Source: Pristionchus mayeri (Eukaryota; Nematoda; Chromadorea; Rhabditida; Neodiplogasteridae). From it: a DNA stretch of 64,000 nucleotides. The notes below the pieces were generated by a model that was given only the letters and a program-made list of their open reading frames with translations, did not search any database and was not told where the DNA came from. Shown one piece after another: positions 23,801-34,176 of the stretch (positions are counted from its first letter, which is position 1; each line of letters begins with the position of its first letter). The stretch spans positions 33,462,661-33,526,660 of the forward strand of contig BTRK01000002.1 of assembly GCA_036245805.1 (NCBI GenBank), in the 5' to 3' direction. The position numbers and the translations under genes are program-made.

Positions 23801-24389
23801 GACATAGTTCAAACCTTTAACTCGTCCCGTAAATACGAAACGGCAATCGTTTGTGAATCGTCGAAGACGGCTTTGTAATACTTCAAGGATATGCAAATTA
23901 CTAACAACTTTTAGCTTCATTACATACCTTTTTCACACGTCCCTTGAATACTTCGAAATATATGGCATTACCACACGCCCAGATTTCATGAATTACTTTT
24001 CCTTCGCTCTCATGGTCCGTGTCGACATCAGGTAAAAGCGCGTCAATGTCAACTCCACTGCGAAATATCAAATGACTTGAATTGATGAATTGATCTGTCT
24101 CACTTCCACTCGACGTAGTCTTTCTGGAGCCGTCTTCTTGTGGTAAAATATGATTCCTTAAGGGGACAATTCTGGTAATGGTTAACAAAAAATAAATGTA
24201 AATTGTACGCTATCGCGCGAGAGAAATTGATGAGGATTGAGCCCGCGGCGCGTGGTTTTTGTGATCACTTCCTCGAGTTAGAATCGCAAATCAGCATAAA
24301 AGCCAGCGCTCACCATCATCAGTTATACAACATTCGGTGCCTTCGGGCAATACATCGCTGCTTATTAGCTGCAGGACGCCTTTAGACAT
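20802..24389 (-). pseudogene. K1: PEK-like (eIF2-alpha kinase type) kinase with 5-nt deletion
   Basis: Exon 1 (MSKGVLQLISSDVLPEG...TDDG) starts at 24389. The N-terminal domain runs to about 22.4 kb (YYKAVFDDSQTIAVSYLRDE, NKYFYRISEDPDSDGVLVDI, MLSENIILLE, VADTENMKLLPPL, VKAVRDGVVTAIGKRGGK). The kinase follows: glycine loop ILGQGGFGCIFE and AVKRI lysine at 22.1-22.2 kb, helix C and FDHPSIVRYNDSWKEEPPEG (a PERK/GCN2 hallmark) at 21.9 kb, FLYIQME, IHRDLK, KICDLGIV (DLG, not DFG), GTPMYMAPEQ, KVDIFSLGLIL, and a stop at 20802. Beside the catalytic loop, at about 21500, five bases are missing relative to K2 (QIVEAVAYIH), so the frame breaks just before HRDLK. A 0.56-kb foldback sits between N-terminal exons. 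Without the deletion it would be a full-length kinase. It could still be expressed as a truncated product. Confidence 0.72.
23216..23775. mobile_element. Foldback element IR-e (about 0.56 kb)
   Basis: The left end ATGTTGTACAGTACATGCTA and right end AACATGTACTGTATGTTCA are inverted counterparts. The arms share GCATTGCCCATATG, CGGATCGTTT and TCCGATCGGGAATAATGCG. About 150 bp in the middle is unpaired. It lies between the exon ending YLRDELK and the exon HSTRERGGNKYFY of K1, i.e. in an intron. Confidence 0.75.
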
Positions 24390-24626
24390 GTCTGAATTTA
24401 TAAAGATTAAGCGAAAGGACACTTGCGAATGAAACATAACACCAGAAAGTTCGCGCGAGAATATCAAGTTAATAGCTCCGACGTACTAGGAAGAAGAGTG
24501 CACCATCGCTCTTATCAGTGAAGGAGAGTGTCGTGGAATGGAAGTGCAAAAGCTATAAAATCAGTGATTGTGAGATGTATCTATACAATTCGCAATATTC
24601 TTTATCATCTTGTTTTATTTAATAAC

Positions 24627-24793
24627 TAGTCCGGCCGAAGGCGGGGGCCCCGTCCTAGCGGAGTAGGTTTAGCAATCACTCGTTTCGCAACTTCTTGACT
24701 CGCGATCTCTCTCCCTCCACATTTCGTAATCGTTTCCCAACTGTTTCGCAATCTGGGAATAGGGATGGAATTGCGCTTTATATATAGGTGTAG
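24627..24793 (-). repeat. Dispersed repeat, copy 2 (inverted relative to 4.75 kb)
   Basis: ACTAGTCCGGCCGAAGGCGG at the left, CTAGCGGAGTAGG, CAATCACTCGTTTCGCAAC and GCGCTTTATATATAGG at the right match the copy at 4745-4945 in reverse. It fills part of the gap between K1 and K2. The rest of 24390-24836 shows no gene. Confidence 0.7.
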
Positions 24794-24836
24794 ATTACTT
24801 GAATCGGTAGGCAAAAGTACTGTCCATGTGAATGAA

Positions 24837-27800
24837 TCATGTCATAAACGAGTGGTTAAGAATATCAATGCACTCCGGTCTTTCTGAGTCATCCTGATTC
24901 GTCAGCCAATTCACTACTTCTTCCTGAAAAATATTTGTTGTATGATTCCAGAGAGAGATATCTGATCACCACTTCAGGAAGGTGATTGAGCACGTTAGTT
25001 GAATTTCCTCGCTGATATTCCTCGAAGATCTGATTTTTGTACGTTATTTTTATTTTATTTTTTAACTACCTCGACTGCTTCATAAATTGAAGGACTCGCC
25101 TGTTCGGGTGCCATGTACATCTCGGTTCCTCTCGCGGAAGTTCTGCTTATCGCCAGCTCTTGGCCACATCCTTTTTTGATCGCTCGATCGGTAACAATTC
25201 CCAAGTCGCAGACTTTGAGGTGACCATCACGAGCGAATAGGATATTACTAGGCTGAAATAAAGCAACATTTTGCAAGAAAGTGATAACTGCCTTAGATAT
25301 TTACAGTGCGCTCTTACCTTCAAATCACGGTGTATTTTCCCCTTCTTATGAATGTAAGCGACGGCTTCAACAATCTGCTTGAACCACGACTTCATTCTGC
25401 TCAAATCTCGTTGATCATTTGCATTGAGCCATTCGGAAAGGGTAGATTGGCAAAGCTAAAAATTGCGTTTTGAAGTTCGCGTGTAGTTATCACGAACCTC
25501 CATTTGGATGTAGAGGAACGAACAATCATTTCGATATTTGAGCTAAAATGTTTGAGATAAATTATATTTATGTTATGATCAAACTTGTGTTTTGCAATTC
25601 AGCTTTTCCAATAGGGCATCATCAGATATTCTCTGCAAGTAGAGATATAATCGACGCATTGGTCATACAATATACCTGCCATCCCGTGGGTGTTTCTTCG
25701 TTCCATGACTTTTTGTATGACACAATTCCCGGGTGGTCAAAAGATGCCATCGCCATAACTTCTCTCATCGCATCTTCCATATCTCGGTCTCTTTAACGAA
25801 ACACGATTAAGAGACCGGCCTTGTAAGATTCGAGGGTTTGCCTGTTGTGCCCGGACATCATGATCTCCGATCTGGATCAATTTTTTTTTCTGAATTCCCC
25901 ATGGGTCCTCATCACTAAATGAAGTATTATTTGGGTCATGCTGTTGAAACATAGAAATGCCGGGTTATAAAATTTGTCAAACTCGAAACTCAGCAAAAAT
26001 AAATTATGAGACCTAGGTCCGAAGTTAGTGTGGTTTATTAGCATACTACCCTAGATGACAAAAACGCGATATATTGCGATCCTGTAATTGAATCGCAAAC
26101 TTTTGTTCATGTTTGAAAATCAGTTTTATTTTTTTTATAAATTTTAAATCAAAAATCAGCAAACATAGAAATATGCCATGTTGTAGAGCATAAAATTCTG
26201 CGTCGAATAAGCCTCAAAAGCTAAAAATATTTTGGGCATGTTTTGAGATAATTAGCCCCGAAAGCAAAATTAAAAATTTCTCGGAATTGCCTCCTCATTG
26301 TGTTCGTTTTGTAGAGCTCGTCAAGCTGATCAAGGTTGATGTTTACCATTTTTTATGCTTTTTTTGTTCCTGATGAGTTATGAACTCTAGAAAACACGAA
26401 AAAAAGAGCCATTTCCCGCATTTATTTCTACAGTCAAACGTATGACATTTGTTCGCGTTTTCTAGAGTTCATAACTCATCAGGAACAAAAAAGTATAAAA
26501 AATGGTAAACATCAACCTTGATCAGCTCGACGAGCTCTACAAAACGAACAGGAGGCGATTCCGACAAATTTTTAATTTTGATCTACTTTCGGGGCTAATT
26601 ATCTCAAAACATGCCCCAAAATCTTTCTAGCTTTTAAGGCTTATTCGACGCAAATTTTATGCTCTACAACATTCTTTTGTTCGCTGATTTTTATTTAAAA
26701 TTTATAAAAAAATAAAACTGATTTTCAAACATGAAAAACCAGTTTGCGATTGAATTAAAGGATCGCAATATATCGCGTTTTTGTCATCTAGAGTAGTATG
26801 TTAATAAACCACACTCACTGCGGACCTAGATCTCATAATTTATTTTTGTTGAGTTTCGATTTTGAAAAATTTGGTAACCCGGGATTTCTATGTTTCAACA
26901 GCATGACCCAAATAATACTTCATTTAGTGATAAGGACCCATGGGGGTATCCAGAAAAAAAATTTGGTCCAGATCAGAAACCATGATGTCCGGCATGTACT
27001 GGAATTTTACCGAGCCGGTCTCTTAAGATTACGAGAGATATTTAAATGTGTGCTCGCTCTAAACAATCGTTATGATCTTAGTAGTTGTTACCGGATAAAT
27101 GACAAGCAAGTCATATTATCTCATTTTCACAGGAAGAAGGTGTGAAGGTAAGTTACGATAGGGCTCTACTCACAGCCCCCTGAGTGGAATCCTCTTGACT
27201 GCGTATCTCCACTTGTCCAGTTTGTTCCCACACTCGAATACGCATCCGTAACCTCCTTGTCCGAGAATTCGGATAGTAACGAATTTAGTTTGAAATCTGA
27301 TGGTGCAGTTGTATTTGTATTGACTTGGCAACCGTGCTCACTCGGATTCAAATGCTATATGCGTTTCCTGCAGTTCGTTTGGCAACTGAAATACTAAAAT
27401 GGTAATGAAGACCATTAGCTTTTTCATCAGAATTGCGCAGCTCCAAGAAACAAATTCCGCAGTATTCAACAATTCAGAACTATAAAATTCCTGCCTATCT
27501 GGTCAGGCAGTTTCAAGACTGTTCCGATGAAAATCTACTATAACAATATAAATAGTGTTGTTGTGGCGCTATCAGGATTGCGCTATGAGTACCATTCCAT
27601 CATATTGGCTGTGTCAAATTTCAAGTTTGTTACATTTCGGTCCTTGTCATTCCAGTAGAATCGATTGATAATGTATGAGTATAGGTGCGCTATGGAGAGC
27701 GCACATGTACTAATATCTCGCAAAGGGAGTGAGAGAATTGATAAAGTTCCCAGCAAATAATAGTTCGAAAACCTCGGGCGTGAAAATGGAGCGAAAATTA

Positions 27801-29150
27801 TTAATCAATCTAATATATATACTATATCACTGACCTGTTGATTTGGAATTGTATGTTGGTCATCTTGAAACTGCAAAGCATCACTGTTCCAAATATTGAA
27901 CAATAGAAGGTCCCACATATCCGGCCGGAAGTTTCGCAGTGACGAGCAGATATTGCTCGTGATCATAAATCGGTTTGTAATTGTACATTCGTTCGAAAGC
28001 ATAGCCCATAGCAGTAATCGTTCCATTGATGGCTCCGGATATCGTGAAAAGCGCTATGCTCCTAAAATTCCATACACGTGTTTCTGTCACGAGTGTTGCG
28101 AAAAAAAGCACAGATTGGTGGCAAGCATTCACAAGAATCCTAACCCGTTGTTCAGAGGACGTATGAACTCCATAGTTTCCGTTTCGATAACATACAAGTA
28201 ACCGAGGCCAGCAATGTAGATGTATTCATCTCTGATGTGCACTCTTACTGCAGGATGCTTAGTTTGAACCTTGAAAGGGTACTGATATTTGCACTGTCGT
28301 GTGACGGATTGTTTAATGTATGAGTACGCGCTTACTTCAAGCAAATATACGTTCTCGCTCAAGCTGGTGAGCTTCGGACGTTCTACGTATGGATCTGTCA
28401 TTGAAATCCCAAAAATGAGTCTTTTCCTGTTGAGTGGCATCTTATACGTGTTCAAATATCATATGTTTGTGACCCACCCGAAAACGCCGACCAGCTCCTT
28501 GCCTTCCGAGACATCTTCGGAAACATCTATGAGAATCCCGGCATAATCAGGATCATCGCACATTCGGTAGGCATACGTGGAACCATCGCGCTCTCTCCTG
28601 CACAATGCTCCCTATTCCACTTGCTCGTCCTAGGAACGACTCATTTGCGTGCATCAATTGACCATACTTACCTCCAGTAGGTCCCGCAAATATGTGAGCG
28701 ATCAGGTCTCTGGACGAGCGGACAATTTCGAATATCTGAAACACATTTTGTGGACATAATTACCATATTTTCAGTAATATGCAATAGATATTATGTATGA
28801 TGTTTACCTTTCTTTCTATAAGTAGAGAGCATTCCCATGCGCGCCAATGGAGTCTATTTCTCCATCGGGAAGCTGGATGTCAATTTCCCTACCTCTGAAC
28901 AAAACAAGTACTTGACGAGTCAACGTACAATGAGCTCACTCCTTCTTTACATACAATCTCTTCGGAGATGTAAATTTGTGATAATATAACGTCCCTTAAA
29001 TATCATATGTGACCCGTCCTAAAACGCGGATTCTGATCTCTCACCATCATCAACGAGATAAGTGTTCGTTTCTTCAGTACATATATCGAGGATTGTAGTC
29101 TCCAGCGGGGGACCGTGCACAGATTCCTTCCCTGCGAACTTTAATTTTCG
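24837..29150 (-). pseudogene. K2: PEK-like kinase lacking subdomain IX, with TAG in N-terminal domain
   Basis: The N-terminal domain runs from ILDICTEETNTYLVDDG (29050-29110) through GREIDIQLPDGEIDSIGAHG, IFEIVRSSRDLIAHIF, TYAYRMCDDPDYAGILIDV, MTDPYVERPKLTSLSENVYL, YLYVIETETMEFIRPL and ISGAINGTITAMG. The kinase has ILGQGGYGCVFE and AVKRI (27.2 kb), FDHPGIVSYKKSWNEETP (25.7 kb), FLYIQME, KSWFKQIVEAVAYIH then IHRDLK (intact, 25.35 kb), KVCDLGIV and GTEMYMAPEQ, and ends SERPECIDILNHSFMT at 24837. Between APEQ and the penultimate exon, only about 10 residues replace the DIFSLGLIL exon of K1 and K3, so the structural Asp of subdomain IX is absent. An in-frame TAG at 28816-28818 follows GNALYL. The first exon lies against foldback IR-g and no convincing ATG is seen. 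Likely a decayed or kinase-dead copy. Confidence 0.68.
25811..27022. mobile_element. Foldback element IR-f flanked by TTAA (1.2 kb)
   Basis: GAGACCGGCC at 25811 and its inverse ending CCGGTCTC at 27022 bound arms of about 560 bp, with TTAA on both outer sides (25807 and 27023). The arms meet near 26400 around TGAACTCTAGAAAACACG. TTAA duplications are typical of piggyBac-type elements; this assignment is inference. It sits in the K2 intron between the kinase lysine exon and the helix C exon, 10 bp from the 3' splice site. Confidence 0.82.
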
Positions 29151-30690
29151 AATTAAAACGCGTTCTCTGTTAGAATCGGACGGTCCCCCACAAGGGGTGG
29201 CACAAGACTTCAAAATGATCGTATCGACTTGAAACTTTGGGGGTGTCATACCTATGGGTCGGGTATGCTCCCATATGATTTTTGTGTCAGTACCTCAACA
29301 TTTTGACCTACCAAATTTGAAAAACGAAACAGAATATCCAGGGGCATGTTATATACCATTCGAAAGAGCATGAAAAGATATGCCTAAACATGTGTTTTCG
29401 TAAGAATTGGTGCATGTTCGCTCGAGATATCGCATGAGACGTGCGTTTTCAAATAGTTTTTGGCGTTTGGTGCAGGTTACCACACCAAACCGTTTGGTGC
29501 AGGTTACGACTGCTGAAAGCCTGCTTAAAACGTTATAAAAGGCTTCGCCCCATCCCATCTTTTCGGATCCCCCTCGGCCTCGGGCCTCGGCTTACAGTTC
29601 ATGCATAAAACTGGTACTAAACGTGGTTGACTGACATTCCTGCGGTATTTAATCTAAAATGCTTCCCAACCTTCTCTCACTCCCCACAGAGTGAGCGTTC
29701 CGAAAGGCTCGTGAGGCCGAGGGCGATCCGAAAAATTTTAAGCAACGTTTTAGGCAGGCTTTCACTAGTCGTGTACAACATTTATCCTTCTCACACAACC
29801 CCGCGAACCACTTAGCGAACGGGGACACTCCCTTGTTCGCATAGGACGACCGGCAGTGAATAAGGAGTGCACAATACATTCTAATCAAAGAAAATGCAGA
29901 GATGGTCGTCCATCGGGCAGCATTACGACTCGACCAACATATCCGGAATCCTCCGGAACCCGGATCTCCCTCTTGTCGAGAACGTGAGAAACGGCAACCT
30001 CTTCTTGATCGAAGAGATGTGGGTGGAGCTGTGAGAATGAAGAAGAGGAAGGACCCACTGTGTTCACATTGTTCATACTTTCGTAAAATAAATGACTACT
30101 GTGTGCTTAGAATAAATCCAGCGATCTTAAAGAATCCCACACTTGTAGGAAACACGATCTAATAGGAAGGACACATCGAAAATAATGGGCAAAACATGAA
30201 TGCATCGGACGGGAATTGAACCTGGGTCAGCGAATGCATATCGTAAATAGCGCTGTGTCGCAAATTGTGAGGTTTTGTTTGTAAAATGAAATAAATGGAT
30301 CGATAGAGAATTGAATTCTGCATCGGTTGGTCACAAATGCTTTTTGCAGAAATTAAACCTTCACTGCCAAAACCTGCACCAAACGCCAAATACTGCTTGA
30401 AAACGCACGTTTCATGCGATATCTCGAGCGAACATGCACCAATTCTTACGAAAACACAGTTTTAGGCATATCTTTTCATGCTCTTTCGAATGATAGATAA
30501 CATGCCCCTGGATATTCAGTTTCGTTTTTCAAATTTGGTAGGTCAAAATGTTGAGGTACTGACACAAAAATCATATGGGAGCATACCCGACCCATAGGTA
30601 TGACACCCCCAAAGTTTCAAGTCGATACGATCATTTTGAAGTCTTGTGCCACTCCTCTCCGAGTCTTACAGAGAACGCGTTTTAAAATTT
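29148..30690. mobile_element. Foldback element IR-g (about 1.5 kb)
   Basis: Outer arms 29148-29545 and about 30368-30690 pair (GGCACAAGACTTCAAAATGA, GACCCATAGGTATGACACC, CATGCACCAATTCTTACG). A second inner palindrome (TTTTCGGATCCCCCTCGGCC at 29572 against GGCCGAGGGCGATCCGAAAA at 29722) is nested. The unpaired 29780-30365 holds no supported gene. The left arm overlaps the place where the K2 start codon is expected. Confidence 0.75.
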
Positions 30691-31022
30691 ATTTTGGTAT
30701 ATTTTGCCTATTCAAGTACCAAGAGCGGAACATATTTCGATTGACTCACAATCGTTTATTTGCTTATTCGGATCCTGTTCGTATAATCCTGTTTTCGTTT
30801 CTTCTTGGAATACTATGCTGTCTCCATAATTATCTAAACGAATATAGTAATGGCATAGTGTTTCCTTTCAGAAATTGGTGCAACTTCAGGAATAAAAATA
30901 ATATCCGAATTGGTTACCTGTCACTCTAAGCGTTGTAGATTAAGAATTTGTTGAATTATTTATTGCATGAGAAGGTGCATCGAGAGTAGGGGTTGATTCA
31001 AAAAGCTGGAAAAATGACTTGA

Positions 31023-31909
31023 TCATGATATGAAGATGCGAAAAACCTCGTCTTCAAGAGCAATTCCATCTGTGTATGGGTCATCGGACAAATGGTAGAT
31101 GAAATGCTGCCCATCTCGCACTCTCGAGCACATGCCATCGCTCCCGATTTCCTCATCCTCAGAATGGTGTAATATGGTTACCTTGAGAACAGAACGCGTA
31201 GCAAATGGTTTATGTGTTTACTTCGGGGGGGGGGGGGGGGGACGTGGGGATTGTGCCAATTTATGAAAAAAAATTAATTTATCCTCATATTCTTATTTTT
31301 TGCACTAATTACCATGCATTAAACAATAGTAACTGCCACGCTTTCAGTATTAAGGTTCAATAAACTTCCGATGAAGCATAAATTTATCGACTAGAAAGTA
31401 ATACCTCGAGTAAATCTCTTAAATATGTCAAAGTAAGTGCATTTCCATCATCGAACCAGACCTTGTGCACCTTAAAACAATAATAAAGACAGGGAATTCA
31501 AAGTCAGTGGGAAAGTTTACACAATGGAGAAAGCTTTTTCTAATAAAAAAATCTTATTTACCAAATTTAAATATGCTACGAAAAATCTACAAACCTTATC
31601 GTCATTCGAAACGAAGTACAATGCGCTTCCGTGGGTTTCCATGCTCTCAAGCTTGAGTTTAGGTAATTCCATTTCAATTACATCATTTCTAAAAAATATC
31701 GATTTATTAGTGCAAATACTGATCCATATTTACTTTCTAACAGCAGTCACCGTGTGCACTTGATTGATCACACTGTAGACAAATCTAATTCCTAAAAATG
31801 GTTATATTTTTACGGCTTTTGATTAAATTAAAATGCAATAGTGGTACTGATTTTGGAAATTCTAACACTCACCATCATCAGTTTGGAATATGCGTCTTTT
31901 ATCAAGCAT
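31023..31909 (-). pseudogene. M: truncated N-terminal domain of the PEK-like kinase family
   Basis: Exons on the minus strand: MLDKRRIFQTDDG (start 31909), IRFVYSVINQVHTVTAVR, NDVIEMELPKLKLESMETHG then ALYFVSNDDK, VHKVWFDDGNALTLTYLRDL, and about 31023-31185 (SRVRDGQHFIYHLSDDPYTD GIALED). These correspond in order to the first half of the N-terminal domain of P1, K1, K2 and K3. The second half and the kinase are missing; the next sequence is foldback IR-g. The N-terminus is also shorter than in the relatives. A 17-G homopolymer (31225-31241) lies in an intron. Confidence 0.65.
31225..31241 (+). repeat. Poly-G run (17 G)
   Basis: Uninterrupted G run inside an intron of the M fragment. Runs of this kind can form G-quadruplexes and are also error-prone in assemblies. 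Confidence 0.9.
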
Positions 31910-33228
31910 ATTTGCTTGCAATATTAACACCATTGATAAAGAATTGAATATTGTGGAAGAGGACGATCAAAAAGCGCGCGGGAGAAGAAGGAAGGTAAGT
32001 GCTTATCAGTGGAGCGAAAGACAAGTGAAGGGTCTATCGACAATTCGCTCGCATTCCGTCAGTTTGGCGAGGGGGGATTATCAATACGATTGGCGCCCAG
32101 TGATCAGCATTAGGCACGCAGAAAGGATGGGCCCGTACGACAAACCTCCATGTGTAAAAATAGCATACAGATACAGATGAAAAATAGCTGTTGATCGATA
32201 TGTCGTAACTTTCGGAGACAGCGATATTTTTCCTTACCATCACACTTACACAATCAGTAATTACTTTCAGGATTTACTTAGCGGAGGGTGTATCGAGATT
32301 AATGATATTAGCACTAGCACTAGAGACGTTCGACCGAATTTCGTCAATACCGATGGTGTCTCGTCGTCTCATCCGTCCTTCATAGTAACGCGAATTGTTT
32401 ATTCTAGAATAAAGGGAGCAAATCCTCGCTGTCCTTCAACATCATTTTACATTCCTCACGTAGCCGATACCTTAACACAAACTAATTTGACTAGAGTGAT
32501 GGACATGAATTGCACGGTGCAGTTTGAAAAGGTAGAGGGTTACTCATTCTTACTTATTCTTGACTAAAGCTACTCATCTTGCCGATTTGTCTCACAGCAA
32601 AGTGAGTCTAGGCAGAGACGAAGCTTCCATTGCCTGGCTAAACTCTTGAACTACTGCTTTTTGGCGTGTGGTTCTTGGTCCATTTGGGTGGTGATGGCTT
32701 TTCGTAGGTATGTGTTGCTAGGTAGAGTAAGAGGAGGATATACAGTAGGATAAGACTGACTTCAATCCTTTTGGGACAATTCCCAGTAATGACTCTTCCA
32801 TCAGCAACGTTCTGTCTGTTCACGGTACGTCTTTGTAATATTTCGCTACTCACTCGCATAGCCCTCTCAAAAGGAACATTCAGACACTTATAAAGAAGTA
32901 ACAAACTTCAGAAGTCGATAATTTTGCCACTGTCCCATAGTCTGTCGTCTCGTTCGCTACTAGAACGATAGATCAGTGACCCGAATTTGAATCTCTAATA
33001 GCGATGGCTTTTTGCGAGAAAATGCACGCAGAATTAGGAGACGATTTCTTGAAAAGTCATCCTAATATGTATATGCAGCTTCCGCTCGTTCACTCATTGT
33101 GTATGGAGCGGAACTCCGTGAAACGTGATCGAGATACGCACTACCATCAAGGAATCCCATTGCTTGGTTGCCTGCTTACTAAACGATCAGGTGATCGATC
33201 AATTTTCCTTACATATTTCGAATTTTAA
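31890..33228 (+). CDS. Weak orphan gene candidate
   Basis: Several open stretches have plausible splice sites: 31890-31996 (ending RGRRRK before GTAAGT), 32272-32531 (DLLSGGCIEINDIS...MDMNCTVQFEK before GTAGAG), about 32599-32707 (hydrophobic LLNYCFLACGSWSIWVVMAF) and 33004-33190 (MAFCEKMHAELGDDFLKSHP). The second and third join in phase. There is no motif I recognise and no paralogue in the window. A stretch reading ISIRHAERMG at 32095 resembles a histidine-phosphatase motif, but it falls in a probable intron and the rest of that family's signature is absent. Low confidence. Confidence 0.25.
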
Positions 33229-33229
33229 T

Positions 33230-34174
33230 AAGTTCCTTTGCCATACGGCGGAGTCGTAATTCCTCGTGCTCATTAACACGATATAACCGTTACGGCATGC
33301 TGCCTTTGATATATAAAAAGCGGAATGGCGGCATTGTTCTAATCCGAACCTGCCAACTCAGTGCACAGCCGTTTTATTCGGAAAGCAATGCGTGCTCCTG
33401 GGAGCAGTCTTGGATGGAGAAGTGTGCATTGCTCCATCCTCGATATTCGAAAAGGCGAACTTCGGATGTCCCAGTGAGTTCCTACTGAACCAGGTGGGAT
33501 GGAAACTATGACATCATACAGCCTATGATATATCAAAGGCGGCATGGCATCATAGTTCTCATACGACCTAGTGACGTGCCTACTAGTGGGTCGGCACTCC
33601 TTATTTTGTGTGTTCTCTAGCCGGCAACGCATCGCGATAGGAAAAGAGGAGAGCTCGCGCCGATTTGCCATCACTAGTAGAAGATTTCAGAAGCCCTTTT
33701 GCAGAACCGGGAATCGAGGATGAATTGGGAGCAGACCCGTGCACACCTTGATGAGACCCAGAAGACCTCCTGGGTCTCATCAAGGTCAACGACTCATCGC
33801 CCGGTCCGAATCCTGTGATGACATCCTCTCCCCGACTTCGATACATGATCAGACGCATTCGTCGCATCTGCTCCTAACTTGACTTCAAGAGCGAGGGGAG
33901 GGATCTGGCTGGGAACTGGCTCTCGTTCTCTACTATGGCTGGCGTTCAAGAAGTTACGGGAACGAATCAATCAATCTATGTTCGACACTCTGTTTGATCT
34001 TACAAGCAGCGTCACAGTTTCCATTGAGTAGCGCATTATAAAGAAGAGACAATTCTAAGAACTTCATTTACAAAGTTGCTAAACAGTCTTGTGGAGGTCT
34101 AGGTTGTAGTGGGGTTTTTGGATAGCCTCAGAAATGGTACGGCCTAACTGTTCCCCACTATGCGCCCAGACTTC
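33230..34174. other. Region without a supported gene; 17-bp perfect hairpin
   Basis: Open frames are short and uncorroborated. The notable item is a perfect 17-bp stem at 33745-33761 and 33770-33786 (ACCTTGATGAGACCCAG against its inverse, 8-nt loop). Two diverged direct copies of a segment with GATATAT(A/C)AAA(A/G)GCGG lie near 33308 and 33522. Confidence 0.5.
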
Positions 34175-34176
34175 TA

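Noticed and set aside
30205..30270. Reverse-strand GGTTCAATTCCCGTC resembling a tRNA B box
   Set aside because: No matching A box or cloverleaf could be built; it lies in the unpaired part of foldback IR-g.
32070..32180. ISIRHAERMG resembling a histidine-phosphatase (RHGE) motif
   Set aside because: It follows a good GTAAGT donor and so lies in a probable intron, and no second catalytic His or other family blocks are found nearby.
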